The notes: a model not told the origin generated them from the sequence alone. A stretch of 64,000 bases of DNA from Colwellia demingiae (GCF_007954275.1 NZ_VOLT01000011.1:62001-126000), one strand, 5' to 3'. Positions 19,759 to 29,346 are shown, numbered from the stretch's first letter. Numbers and translations: made by a program.

Positions 19759-22700
19759 ATGATTTTGGATCATCACAGGCTAAATCCTCTATACAGGTCA
19801 TTTCGCTTGGCTTTATCATCATAATTTTGTTAGTGGTGTTATTCGCCTTCATGGCGGTACAAGAAAACAAAAAGCATGCAGATCTCAATGATAAAATGTA
19901 TAAACACCCCTTTTCGGTCAGTATTGCTGTATTAGAAGCAAATGGCGACATACTTGCTATGCACCGATATATGAAGGACGTTGTGTTAGCTAGCAACAAA
20001 GGTGACTTGGACGTAGCTATCTCCTTGGTAAATCAACATGAACATGAAGTCTATCGCCATTTTGAATTAATCAAAGATCGTTTTCTTGGGGATAAAGAAA
20101 AAATTAATGTCGCTTTCACAACTTTTGTTGAGTGGAAATCTATTCGCGACGAAGTACTTGCTTTAAAGCGTAATAACCAAGATCAATTAGCGGCTAGTAT
20201 TACCACCGGTAAAGGCGCAGATCATGTTAAAAAACTAAACCAGAACATGCGTTTTTTAATCAATTTTGCTGGTAATAAAGCACTTGAGTTCAAAAACAGT
20301 AGTCAAGACTCTCATGATTTAAGCAAAACCTCTTTCTACTACTTACTCATTTTTACTATCTTATCGAGTATCTTAACCGCATTTCTTGTCATCTTTCTGG
20401 TTAGAAGAGCTGAGTCTTCTCGTAATGAAAGTGAAGAACGCTTTGAAGCTATTTTTAATAATACTGAAGTGTCTATTTGGAGTGAAGACTTTTCTACGGT
20501 GGTAATAGCACTGGAAAAATTAAGGCAGGAAGGAGTTGAGGACCTAAAAACTCACTTGTATGAAAATATTGACCTTGCTTGGGATTTAGCGGCCATGGTT
20601 AAAGTTAATTCTGTCAATAATGCAACGTTAAAACTCTTTGGTGCAACTAGCCAAGCTGAATTTATAAGTAACATCGACAAAACTTTCGGTGCTGATGCAA
20701 TTGACGTATTTATTAACGAAATGTGTGCCATATGGTCTAATCAAGAAACCTTTCTATCTGAAGCGAATTTTCAGTCGTTAGACGGGAAAGAAATTCAGGC
20801 ACTTGTCTCATTTCAAACACCCTCATCAACAAATAATTTCCGTAATGTAGCGGTTAGTATTGTTGATATTTCTGACCATAAAAGACTCGAAAAGAAACTC
20901 AAACTTTCATCTCGTGTCTTTAGTGATACGCATGAAGGCATCATAATTACAGATGCGGATAAAATCATTGTTGATGTTAACCCCGCGTTTTCAGATATTA
21001 CTGGCTACAGCCGAGAAGAAGTCATAGGTAAAACTCCTAATATTCTCAGTTCAGGTAAACAGCAACCTCAGTTTTATACTATTATGTGGAAACAAATCAC
21101 CGAACTAGGATATTGGCAAGGTGAAATTTGGAATCGCAGGAAAAATGGTGAGATTTACGCTGAATTACTCACCACCTCAACACTGAAAGATTCTGATGGT
21201 CAAATAGTTAACTATCTCGGTATGTTCTCAGATATAACGCATAGCAAACGGCAACAAGAAAGTATGCAGCGAATGGCTCATTACGATCCTCTGACCGGAT
21301 TACCTAACCGAACACTGCTACACGACCGTTTCAATCAAGCCATCGCCCATTCAAAGCGTTCAAGTACATTGCTCGCAGTTTGCTTTCTAGACTTAGATGA
21401 CTTTAAGCCTGTTAATGACATTTATGGTCATGATGCGGGGGATAAACTACTGATTGAAGTAGCCCATCGCCTTCAATTGGCCTTAAGATCTGAAGATACA
21501 GTTTCACGCCTTGGGGGAGATGAATTTTCTATGCTTTTGGGCGATATAAAATCAACGAGTCAGTGTTATGAGATGCTTGAAAGAATTATTCACTCCGTTA
21601 GTGCGACTTACTTTATTGACGAAAACTCCATCGATATCAGTGCATCCATCGGTGTTAGCCTCTCTCCAACAGATGGCGTGGAATTAGATTCTTTATTACG
21701 TCATGCTGACCAAGCTATGTATCAAGCAAAACAACAAGGGAAAAAGAATTACCAGCTCTTTGATTTAGAGCAAGCACAAAAAACAAGTCTACTGCATGTT
21801 AAATTACATGAGATTCAGCAAGCCTTGATTAACAATGAGTTTTGTCTTTATTACCAACCAAAGGTAAATATGGCTTCGGGTAAGTTAATAGGTGTTGAAG
21901 CTTTAATTCGTTGGCAGCATCCTGTTAAAGGGCTCATATCACCACTAAAATTTTTACCCTCGATTGAAGGTACAGACATAGAAATCCAAGTTGGTGAGTG
22001 GGTAATTGATCAAGGTATGACTCAGCTTGAACGATTAAACAATCGGGGTATCAATATTGAAATGAGTGTAAATGTCTCTGCTATGCAATTTTTAAATACT
22101 TGTTTCCTTGATAGTCTTAATGCCGCACTCCATCGCCACCAAAATATCGATTCTCATCATTTCAAATTAGAAGTGTTAGAGAGTAGTACCCTAGGAAATT
22201 TAGAACGTATTAGTAAAATTATTAGCGCTTGTCGTAATGATTTAGGCGTTAAAATAGCATTAGATGATTTTGGTACAGGTTACTCGTCACTATCCCATCT
22301 TCGTCAACTTCCTGCTGATACTATCAAAATTGACCAAAGCTTTGTTCGAGATGTTTTAATCGATCCTGATGACTTCGCCATTATTGATGGTGTGATTGGA
22401 CTGAGTAAGTCATTTAGCCGAAACGTCATTGCAGAAGGTGTCGAATCGACAGAACATGGGCTCATGTTACTTTTAATGGGTTGTAATAATGCACAAGGTT
22501 ATGCCATTTCAAAACCTATGCCTGCCAATATGTTAGTGGACTGGATTAAAGAGTACAAACCTAACCAAACTTGGCTAAACAGCAGTGAGGTGGAGATGAC
22601 ACTTCCAGTAAAAAGAGTGAAACAACTTGAATTGATACTAAATCACTGGCTAAAAAATGTAGTACACTTTTTACAAGGGGATATGAAAGCAACAATGGAT

Positions 22701-22952
22701 GAATGTGTTATGAGTTGTCATTTTGACAAATGGATTATTCGATTCAGACAGGAAAAATTATTTGAAGATTTATGGATTAATGAATTACAGCAGGCTCAAA
22801 ATGTTGTGCACTTTGTCGCAGAGGAGCTTATTAGTAATCGTCAGACAAGCTCTTATCCGACGACAAAAGATGAGTTAACCAAGTTGCACAGTGCATTTAA
22901 AATATTATTATCAATTCTGGATAAACAAGTTGTTTTAGAATGTAAAAAATAG
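19755..22952 (+). CDS. Membrane PAS-GGDEF-EAL protein with C-terminal CZB zinc domain
   Basis: The 1065-residue protein has TM1 (about 14-35), a periplasmic helical region, TM2 (about 194-214), a degenerate PAS-like region (225-370), a clear PAS (385-500), GGDEF (about 515-670), EAL (about 690-935) and a C-terminal CZB-like domain (about 950-1060). The cyclase motif is intact (RLGGDEFSML). The phosphodiesterase motifs are intact too: VEALIRW, LDDFGTGYSS, KIDQSFV and AEGVES. The CZB part shows the zinc pattern NHWLKN ... CHFDKW ... VVHFVAEEL. It should make and/or break c-di-GMP in response to a periplasmic signal, a PAS ligand and zinc. Which activity dominates cannot be told from sequence. 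Confidence 0.92.
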   Translation: MNDFGSSQAKSSIQVISLGFIIIILLVVLFAFMAVQENKKHADLNDKMYKHPFSVSIAVLEANGDILAMHRYMKDVVLASNKGDLDVAISLVNQHEHEVYRHFELIKDRFLGDKEKINVAFTTFVEWKSIRDEVLALKRNNQDQLAASITTGKGADHVKKLNQNMRFLINFAGNKALEFKNSSQDSHDLSKTSFYYLLIFTILSSILTAFLVIFLVRRAESSRNESEERFEAIFNNTEVSIWSEDFSTVVIALEKLRQEGVEDLKTHLYENIDLAWDLAAMVKVNSVNNATLKLFGATSQAEFISNIDKTFGADAIDVFINEMCAIWSNQETFLSEANFQSLDGKEIQALVSFQTPSSTNNFRNVAVSIVDISDHKRLEKKLKLSSRVFSDTHEGIIITDADKIIVDVNPAFSDITGYSREEVIGKTPNILSSGKQQPQFYTIMWKQITELGYWQGEIWNRRKNGEIYAELLTTSTLKDSDGQIVNYLGMFSDITHSKRQQESMQRMAHYDPLTGLPNRTLLHDRFNQAIAHSKRSSTLLAVCFLDLDDFKPVNDIYGHDAGDKLLIEVAHRLQLALRSEDTVSRLGGDEFSMLLGDIKSTSQCYEMLERIIHSVSATYFIDENSIDISASIGVSLSPTDGVELDSLLRHADQAMYQAKQQGKKNYQLFDLEQAQKTSLLHVKLHEIQQALINNEFCLYYQPKVNMASGKLIGVEALIRWQHPVKGLISPLKFLPSIEGTDIEIQVGEWVIDQGMTQLERLNNRGINIEMSVNVSAMQFLNTCFLDSLNAALHRHQNIDSHHFKLEVLESSTLGNLERISKIISACRNDLGVKIALDDFGTGYSSLSHLRQLPADTIKIDQSFVRDVLIDPDDFAIIDGVIGLSKSFSRNVIAEGVESTEHGLMLLLMGCNNAQGYAISKPMPANMLVDWIKEYKPNQTWLNSSEVEMTLPVKRVKQLELILNHWLKNVVHFLQGDMKATMDECVMSCHFDKWIIRFRQEKLFEDLWINELQQAQNVVHFVAEELISNRQTSSYPTTKDELTKLHSAFKILLSILDKQVVLECKK

Positions 22953-22977
22953 CGCCTATTTAGGCGCTATTTTATTT
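22945..22977. terminator. Bidirectional terminator between convergent genes
   Basis: AAATAGCGCC / GGCGCTATTTT with a short loop is flanked by an A-run on the left and T-rich sequence on the right. It overlaps both stop codons of the convergent GGDEF/EAL and SnoaL-like genes. Confidence 0.85.
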
Positions 22978-23851
22978 AGAACATACCGTTATCGTGAGCC
23001 ATCTTTTCTGGGACTTCTTGAATAATGTCCCAGTGTTCTACTATTTTACCTTCTTCTACGCGAAACATGTCATAGAAGGCTTGTGCTTTATCATTCCATC
23101 GACCTTCACTTTGTACTAAAACAAAGTTACCTTCACCTAAGATACGGTGAACTTTATGGTAATCAAACATATTGTTTTGGGAAATCAAATAAGTAGTTGC
23201 TTCATTTAGCCCCTTTAATCCATCCTTAACCATCGGATTATGTTGATCGTATTGCTCAGTGCTGATGTATTCACTAATTTTTTCTGGAGCCTGACCAAAA
23301 AGTACATCTCTCATGAAGTCGGCAATTAATTGCTTATTCTCTTTAGTTTTATCTATATCAGTAACAAGTGTTGGCCCATCAAATTGTGAACGACCACTAG
23401 CTGTAGCTACAATAACGGGTGAAATTGCATCCCAATGCTCTGCGACTTGTCCATTTTCCATGCGCCAAATATCAAAAGTTACTACGTCTTTTGCACCAAA
23501 ACTTTCTGCATTACTGTAGGTATTATGCATAACAATAAATTCATCATCTTCTAATAAACGATGTGTTTGATAGGTGGTTCCAGCTTTTTCTAGTACAGGC
23601 AAAAAACCTAAAACAGCTTCAATACCAGTAGGAACATGTGGATTATGCTGAATATAATCTTCACGAAAGTATTTTTTTATCTCATTAGCATCGTGATCTT
23701 TAAAAAATGCATCTTGCGCTTTTACTGCTATTGCTTTCATTGGGCTATTTACCTTTGGGTTATTCGGCTCAGTTACCGTACTGTTGCATGCACTTAATAT
23801 TGTTGTGGCTGCAAACGCTGCCGCGGCAATATATGAGGTTGTTGGTTTCAT
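22976..23851 (-). CDS. SnoaL/NTF2-like lipoprotein (two SnoaL domains)
   Basis: From ATG 23851 the protein has 291 residues and a lipoprotein signal peptide with lipobox ILSA-C (C22). Two SnoaL/NTF2-like domains follow, visible as the repeated pattern YIQHNPHVPTGIEAVLGFL / YDQHNPMVKDGLKGLNEA and WRMENGQVAEHWDAI / FRVEEGKIVEHWDII. The open frame extends to 23911, but AGGAC lies just upstream of 23851 and the signal peptide then starts properly (MKPTTSY). Such proteins are often annotated as SnoaL-like polyketide cyclases, but the substrate is unknown. It is divergent from an HxlR regulator and probably controlled by it. Confidence 0.87.
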   Translation of the reverse strand: MKPTTSYIAAAAFAATTILSACNSTVTEPNNPKVNSPMKAIAVKAQDAFFKDHDANEIKKYFREDYIQHNPHVPTGIEAVLGFLPVLEKAGTTYQTHRLLEDDEFIVMHNTYSNAESFGAKDVVTFDIWRMENGQVAEHWDAISPVIVATASGRSQFDGPTLVTDIDKTKENKQLIADFMRDVLFGQAPEKISEYISTEQYDQHNPMVKDGLKGLNEATTYLISQNNMFDYHKVHRILGEGNFVLVQSEGRWNDKAQAFYDMFRVEEGKIVEHWDIIQEVPEKMAHDNGMF

Positions 23852-23883
23852 CTTTATAGTCCTATTGGTCAAATTCAGCATTA

Positions 23884-23911
23884 ATGGTATCATTGAGATA
23901 CTAAGTGTCAA
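23884..23911 (-). promoter_or_regulatory. Promoter of the SnoaL-like gene with embedded HxlR-type operator
   Basis: On the minus strand TTGACA (23906-23911) and TACCAT (23884-23889) are separated by 16 nt. An inverted repeat GTATC-ATTGA-GATAC (23887-23901) lies across the spacer and the -10 box. GTATC/GATAC-type dyads resemble sites bound by HxlR/YodB-family repressors, and such a gene is divergent here. Confidence 0.6.
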
Positions 23912-23964
23912 TTAGGCACCTTGAGGTAACTAGGTTAGAATTATTGAATTAAAGGTGGTTATAC

Positions 23965-24327
23965 ATGCATAAAGTAACGGTACTTGATAAAAAAGGTGCG
24001 CTCGATTGTCCTATTCGTGATGTAATTAATCGTATTGGTGATAAATGGAGTTTGCTCATTCTTGTTGTCTTATCAGAGCAACCAACGCGCTTTAATGAAC
24101 TTAAAAGGACGATTGGTGATATATCTCAAAAAGTTTTGACCAAAGTATTGAAAGAACTAGAACAAGAAGGGTACATAACACGTACTGCTTATGATGAAAG
24201 TCCACCAAAAGTAGTTTATGACTTAACGGAAATGGGAATAAGTGTATTAACGCCCGTGGGTCATTTAATCGATTGGGCGGAAAAAAATCACGCAATGATA
24301 AAAGGTAATCGAAGTAAAACTGACTAA
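23965..24327 (+). CDS. HxlR-family transcriptional regulator
   Basis: The 120-residue protein carries the HxlR winged-helix signature: DCPIRDVINRIGDKWSLLIL near the N-terminus, then RFNELKRTIGDISQKVLTKV and LEQEGYITRTAYDESPPKVV. C15 (DCP) is the conserved N-terminal cysteine that in some relatives senses electrophiles or oxidants. It is divergent from the SnoaL-like lipoprotein gene, with a dyad in that promoter, so it probably represses that gene. The signal is unknown. Confidence 0.92.
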   Translation: MHKVTVLDKKGALDCPIRDVINRIGDKWSLLILVVLSEQPTRFNELKRTIGDISQKVLTKVLKELEQEGYITRTAYDESPPKVVYDLTEMGISVLTPVGHLIDWAEKNHAMIKGNRSKTD

Positions 24328-24501
24328 ATCTCAACTACTATGACTGGCAAGCTGTTAGGCAATGAAAATTGATTAATGACTGTTTCATTTATGCTAATGA
24401 AAAATTAATAGGCCGACTCTTAATTCAACAGTCGACTATTTACTACTTTACGTTATACTGCCGCGCTTAAATCAAGTTTTTAATATTAGCGGAGAACCAT
24501 T

Positions 24502-24834
24502 ATGCACGATCTTTATTACAAAGGGCGTATTCACACCAGACAGAACCATGTAACCACAGGTTATAATAATCAGCGTTCCGTTAAGCTTGGTAGTGAAAAA
24601 CAACCATTAACGCTAGTGGTTAGTAGTGAAGAAAGAAAAGTAGAAATAACAAAGTTAGTAAGCGATAACGACTTATTTGCTGAAATTACGGTAGATAATG
24701 CTGTAGAAGAAAACATTATTGAACTTGAAGGCCTATTAAATAAGCCAACGACGACTCGATTTGACAAAACTCCGAACCGTAATGATCCTTGTTCATGTGG
24801 CAGTGAAAAAAAATATAAAAAGTGTTGTGGTTAA
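24502..24834 (+). CDS. SEC-C motif protein, PBPRA1643 family
   Basis: The 110-residue protein ends in a SEC-C zinc motif, DPCSCGSEKKYKKCCG, with ligands C97, C99, C108 and C109. The N-terminal part (MHDLYYKGRIHTRQNHVTTG) matches the small SWIM/SEC-C family named after PBPRA1643 of Photobacterium. SEC-C modules bind zinc and often contact the translation or secretion machinery; the role of this stand-alone form is unknown. The ribosome site GGAG precedes the ATG. Confidence 0.85.
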   Translation: MHDLYYKGRIHTRQNHVTTGYNNQRSVKLGSEKQPLTLVVSSEERKVEITKLVSDNDLFAEITVDNAVEENIIELEGLLNKPTTTRFDKTPNRNDPCSCGSEKKYKKCCG

Positions 24835-24913
24835 TAATACTCTAGTTATCCGTGATATGTTCCCGCTTTACTTCAAGATACCAGTCTAGGAATAAAAAGG
24901 GGAGAATAAGACA

Positions 24914-24961
24914 TTTAATTGTTGTAATCATATTTTAATATATTGAAATACAACAATTAAA
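24914..24961. repeat. Long inverted repeat between convergent genes
   Basis: TTTAATTGTTGTA (24914-24926) and TACAACAATTAAA (24949-24961) are exact reverse complements, and the arms extend to 16 bp with one mismatch. The 22-nt loop is AT-rich. It sits in the 201-nt gap between the SEC-C gene and the end of the TonB receptor gene. It could act as a terminator but lacks a typical T-run. Confidence 0.6.
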
Positions 24962-25035
24962 CGTCCGTTTTCTACTTTAGTTTAAGTAAAGTCAAGTAAA
25001 GCTATCTAACATTTACTACACTTTATTGGACTCAA

Positions 25036-27387
25036 CTAAAATTTATAATCTAGCTGTATACCATATACCGCTGGTCGGTCGACAAAGCCATAAAAAGTAT
25101 CTGTGCCAAAGGTACTACCCGATAATGGGTTATTACCCACATACGTTAACACTTCTTCATTTGTTATGTTTTTACCAAACAAAGCGATGTTCCAATTTTC
25201 ACTTTCAAGGGCAATTCGTATATCTACTTTGTCGTAAGCGTCAACTTCATAAAGCGGGTTTAAGTTAACATCAACATTTTGTTTTGCAGAGTGGTAAAGC
25301 CCTAACGTAGTTCTGAAGTATTCAAAGCCTAAAAATGAAATATCAGTGAAATAGTCAAAACCAATACTCGCGGTAAATTTAGGGGTATATTGTCCAGATT
25401 TACCCGTATAATCACACAGTTGATTACCATCAGCACCTATATCACCATCAGGCACTTGTCTGCTATGACAGTTACCATTTGTAAAGTCTTTGTACTCGTG
25501 ATCTAAATAAGCAATGCCATATTGCATTGATAAACCGTCAAGTATTATCCAGCGACCCTCTACTTCAACTCCTTGAACAACGGTTTCTTTAGCATTACCA
25601 ACATTAAAGCCGAGTACACCATCAAACTGACTCACCTGTAGGTTGTCGTATTCGGTGCGGTAAAAAGATAAATTTATTTCTAAGGTATCGTCGAGCAATA
25701 AGGACTTTATTCCCATTTCATAGGCAGTGGCTTCTTCTTCTTCAAATTCCCATGAATTAACATTATTAGCTCTGGCATCAAAACCACCTGCTTTAAACCC
25801 TGTGGTGGCAGAAGCATAAGCCATAATATTTTGATCGATTTTATAACTGATATTAATTAGTGGCGTAAAAGAATTCTCTTTACGATCACCAGTTAAGTTA
25901 TGTCCTTGGGGTGACAAAGGACTTTGTTCACTTTGAATACCAAAGACAGCATCAAATAAGGCCGGTGCCATAGGATTGGTCGTAATATCACCAGTACCTA
26001 GATCAGTAATATTCATAATACGAGATGATGTTTTCTCTTCACTAGTAAAACGGGCGCCTAAGGTAAGTGTTAATGCATCGGTAAAGTGATAACGCCCTTG
26101 AAAAAAGGCAGAAATCATATCTGTGTCTAATTGATAATTACGACCTGCACCTTGTCCGGTTAAAGGCGATAGTGCACCACCAGACAATAAACCTAAAACG
26201 CTGTTGGTTGGTATTTTAATATTGTCATCAAAGCCAAGCTCACTGGTTTGATAAAAAAGCCCTCCTAGCCAATCGAATTTTTCACCTACCGGAGAAACTA
26301 ACCTAATTTCTTGACTGAACTGCTCATATTCTTCATCAATGATGACTGAAAAAATAGGTGCTGCAGTATAGTCACAATCACAAGTTTCAACAAAATCGTA
26401 GGAAACAAAACCTGATATAGAGGTAAGGGTGTAATCCCCTAATTTGAAGTTAGCCGTTAACGTTGTATTCGTTAAGCTGTTGTTATTACTTTCTTCTGCA
26501 TCAGCTTGACGCTCATAATTAAATTCACTTTCCGATATTGCATTAGGATGACCTAAAGCCCCTAGTATTTGACTAAAGGTAGCACCTGGAATAGGGGATC
26601 CTGCGAGAGATGGCTCGTCCTTAATCACTTCGATTTGTCGCCCAATGCCATCAAACTCATCTTGTTCTACTTTGAATAAGAAGTTCATGGTATCTCTTGG
26701 TTCCCACATTAAACTCAAACGAACGGCGCTTTCTTCTCGAATTGTCTCATCACGCTCTTTAAACGTGTTATCAACATAACCATCTTCTGAATAGTCTCTA
26801 ACGGCTAACCTTGCTGACAAAGTATCAGTTAAAGCGCCTGATACCATACCAGTAAATTCAGTAGCACCTATGGTAGGTTGATACTGTACACCAAGATGAA
26901 TTTCTGTGTCTTGTGTTGGTTTAGCTGAAGATAAGTTAAGCGCACCCGCTACAGAGTTTTTACCAAACATGATTGATTGTGGACCTTTTAAGACTTCAAT
27001 TCTTTCTAAGTCAAGAAACGGCATGCGCAGTAATTGTTGGCGGCCATAATGTACACCATCGATATACTGACCAACAGATTGTTCAAAACCTTGGTTATTA
27101 CCCGTACCAATGCCGCGGATAAACATTTGGGTACTGATACCTGTTTCTGTCATATGTAAATTGGGTACGGAATATTGTAAATCATCAATTTTTTCTATGC
27201 TTTTTTCTTTTAAATCGTCTGCACTAAGTACGTTCATTGATATTGGTGTTTCTTGTGCATTTTCTGATCTTTTTTGCGCGGTGACTTGAATAACTTCTAA
27301 TGTTGCTTGCTCTTGAGCTGTTGCAGCATTAATTGCTAAAGCACAGGCACTCAAGGTGAATATGCTTTTTATTGCCTTATTTTTCAT
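25036..27387 (-). CDS. TonB-dependent outer-membrane receptor
   Basis: The 783-residue protein has a signal peptide (cleavage about residue 24, ATA-Q), a TonB box-like LEVIQVTAQKR, and a plug domain (about 45-160: LQYSVPNLHMTETGISTQMF, RGIGTGNNQGFEQSVG, GPQSIMFGKNSVAGALNLSS). A 22-strand barrel follows and ends in the usual C-terminal aromatic (QLDYKF). The plug resembles the broad group of receptors found in marine bacteria that take up siderophores, glycans or lipids; the ligand is not evident. The divergent AraC regulator upstream probably controls it. Confidence 0.93.
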   Translation of the reverse strand: MKNKAIKSIFTLSACALAINAATAQEQATLEVIQVTAQKRSENAQETPISMNVLSADDLKEKSIEKIDDLQYSVPNLHMTETGISTQMFIRGIGTGNNQGFEQSVGQYIDGVHYGRQQLLRMPFLDLERIEVLKGPQSIMFGKNSVAGALNLSSAKPTQDTEIHLGVQYQPTIGATEFTGMVSGALTDTLSARLAVRDYSEDGYVDNTFKERDETIREESAVRLSLMWEPRDTMNFLFKVEQDEFDGIGRQIEVIKDEPSLAGSPIPGATFSQILGALGHPNAISESEFNYERQADAEESNNNSLTNTTLTANFKLGDYTLTSISGFVSYDFVETCDCDYTAAPIFSVIIDEEYEQFSQEIRLVSPVGEKFDWLGGLFYQTSELGFDDNIKIPTNSVLGLLSGGALSPLTGQGAGRNYQLDTDMISAFFQGRYHFTDALTLTLGARFTSEEKTSSRIMNITDLGTGDITTNPMAPALFDAVFGIQSEQSPLSPQGHNLTGDRKENSFTPLINISYKIDQNIMAYASATTGFKAGGFDARANNVNSWEFEEEEATAYEMGIKSLLLDDTLEINLSFYRTEYDNLQVSQFDGVLGFNVGNAKETVVQGVEVEGRWIILDGLSMQYGIAYLDHEYKDFTNGNCHSRQVPDGDIGADGNQLCDYTGKSGQYTPKFTASIGFDYFTDISFLGFEYFRTTLGLYHSAKQNVDVNLNPLYEVDAYDKVDIRIALESENWNIALFGKNITNEEVLTYVGNNPLSGSTFGTDTFYGFVDRPAVYGIQLDYKF

Positions 27388-27586
27388 GTTATCTCACTCT
27401 ATTATTATAATTATTGTTATGGTCTTTTGAGCTTTGCACTATGTTTACAGCTACTTGTTTGCTTTCGGTACAAAGTAGAACAAGCGTCACCATTGGTACG
27501 CTTTTACCTTGAGCAACACACAAACATGAAAGTTCAAAAGCCCCTGATAATATAAAGATCAGTGATAGTGAAGATAAGGTGATAAA

Positions 27587-27614
27587 CGGTCAACTTTGAG
27601 TGAAAAGCGGTCAA
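27587..27614. promoter_or_regulatory. Direct-repeat operator candidate between TonB receptor and AraC genes
   Basis: CGGTCAA occurs at 27587-27593 and again at 27608-27614, a 21-bp spacing equal to two helical turns. Both copies are followed by TTTG/TTTG-like sequence. Same-face direct repeats are typical of AraC/XylS binding. The site is just upstream of the AraC gene and may serve autoregulation or the receptor promoter. Confidence 0.45.
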
Positions 27615-27658
27615 TTTGTGGTTAACTGGTGTTAAATAATAAAAAGAGAAATAATGAT

Positions 27659-28693
27659 ATGGTTCAACAAAATAGTTTGCCTGCCAATTTTACCGGTCAA
27701 GTATTTGCTCATAAACTTAACTTTATTTCGACCACGTTATCTGAAAGCGGTATTGATTTATCATGCTTATTAAAGGGGACTGATATTGAACCGTATGGAT
27801 TAGATGATCGTGAATATCAAATAAATAAGGATCAAATAGTTTCTTTTTATCGTAATGTTGTGGCATTAGATATACCTGGTATGAGTTTACTGTTGGGATC
27901 AGCCATAAAACCTAAAGATTACGGTTTATATGGCTGTACATTATTATGCTGTAAGAGCCTACGGTCAGCCCTAGAGTTTTCTATCCGCTATCATAATTTG
28001 GTTACTAAGACGGTTAATATGTCACTACATGTTGATGGTGAGTCGGAACAATCGTGCTTTCGTTTTGAAGATCTTTTACATACCATTGATTTAGAAGAAT
28101 TTAATATTGAACTACAGTGCGTAATTGTTCTGTCTTTGGTCAGAGACTGTATGGATAGCGAAAACTTCTCTTTTGATGCTTTACGCTTTAGTTTTGATAA
28201 ACCAAAACATCATCAAGGTTATGAAGACTTTTTTGGCTGCCCAATAACTTACGGAAATCCGTATAATGAATTTGTCTTTGATGACGATAAATTGTCATTA
28301 AACACTCCTAAAAGTAACCCTTTTGCTATGCCTTTATTGCTTAGCCAATGCGATAGGGTGTTAAGTTCAGTGGCAACAAAAAATGAATTCTTAATCACTA
28401 TAAATCAATGGATAGCTGAGAATATGCATAAGGATCTTTGTGCTGAAAACTTAGCGAGTGACTTATATCTCACCCCAAGAACACTGCGTAGAAAGTTATC
28501 TGAGCAAGGCACAAGTTTTAGAGATATAGTGAAAGAGTTACGCTGTAGTGCGGCTAAAAAGTTAATAATCGAAACTCAATTAACAATAGAAGATATAGGC
28601 TGTGCCATCGGCTTCAATGATGTGTCGAATTTCAGAGCAGCTTTTAAAAAATGGACTGGACAAACACCATCAAACCTTAGGCAAGTTAATTAA
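27659..28693 (+). CDS. AraC-family transcriptional regulator (arabinose-binding-type N-domain)
   Basis: The 344-residue protein has an Arabinose_bd-type sensory domain (about 15-210, with GMSLLLGSAIKPKDYGLYGC) and a C-terminal AraC DNA-binding domain (about 245-340: LASDLYLTPRTLRRKLSEQG, IEDIGCAIGFNDVSNFRAAF and FKKWTGQTPSNLR). ATG 27659 behind AAGAGA is preferred; the frame is open to a GTG at 27629. It is divergent from the TonB-dependent receptor and is its likely regulator. The ligand is unknown. Confidence 0.9.
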   Translation: MVQQNSLPANFTGQVFAHKLNFISTTLSESGIDLSCLLKGTDIEPYGLDDREYQINKDQIVSFYRNVVALDIPGMSLLLGSAIKPKDYGLYGCTLLCCKSLRSALEFSIRYHNLVTKTVNMSLHVDGESEQSCFRFEDLLHTIDLEEFNIELQCVIVLSLVRDCMDSENFSFDALRFSFDKPKHHQGYEDFFGCPITYGNPYNEFVFDDDKLSLNTPKSNPFAMPLLLSQCDRVLSSVATKNEFLITINQWIAENMHKDLCAENLASDLYLTPRTLRRKLSEQGTSFRDIVKELRCSAAKKLIIETQLTIEDIGCAIGFNDVSNFRAAFKKWTGQTPSNLRQVN

Positions 28694-29082
28694 TCTGCTG
28701 AATATAGCCACAGTTATCTCTTTGTTAGGTGAGTTAATAACTACTACACTTCAGTAATATCTAATTATTGATAAAAAGTTGATCTTCATCGTTTCTAATT
28801 ATTTGACATTGTGGGATATTAACTAGTATGAACTAAGTATTATGGCACTAAGCTTACTGATTCCTATTCATAATATGCTGCTGTGAGTAAACCGTGAAGA
28901 TGTTATATAACAAGGGTCGCAGTTAGGGAACTATCTTCTTTTCAAAGATACTGGAATTGTTCGCGAAACAACCGATAACTTGGGTATTAATATCAATATT
29001 CATATCTCGTAGTCCTTATGACAACGTGACAGTAACTAATGTAGTAACACGCAGTAACTAATAAAAATTTAAGGAGTTGGTG
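28694..29082. other. Intergenic region, no gene seen
   Basis: No open frame with a ribosome site and no RNA fold is evident in about 390 nt. A short direct repeat CAGTAACTAAT occurs twice just before the next gene (near 29030 and 29050). AAGGAG at 29071-29076 belongs to the next gene. Confidence 0.5.
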
Positions 29083-29346
29083 ATGCCAACAAATAAACAC
29101 AAACGTAAAGCGTCTTCCCATTCTAAAACTAAAGCAGTAACAGGTTTCCGATCATCTGGGCTGATAACATCACATCCAAAACCCTTTGCCATAGGTGGTT
29201 TGTTTTTTGTTGCGTTAGGTTTATATCTATTGGCTTTTGAATCTCAAAATAATGCAATGTTTGGGGTTGCTATGCTTTCTCTTATTGCGGGTGGTGCTAC
29301 CACAATTTATGCAAACTTTGCTGTACCTAAGAGAAAAATAGATTAG
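29083..29346 (+). CDS. Small membrane protein of unknown function
   Basis: With ATG 29083, six nt after a perfect AAGGAG, the protein has 87 residues. The N-terminal 35 residues are very basic and serine/lysine-rich, and two hydrophobic helices follow (about 38-55 and 62-80). The TTG and GTG codons just upstream in frame are too close to the ribosome site. I do not recognise a family. Confidence 0.6.
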   Translation: MPTNKHKRKASSHSKTKAVTGFRSSGLITSHPKPFAIGGLFFVALGLYLLAFESQNNAMFGVAMLSLIAGGATTIYANFAVPKRKID

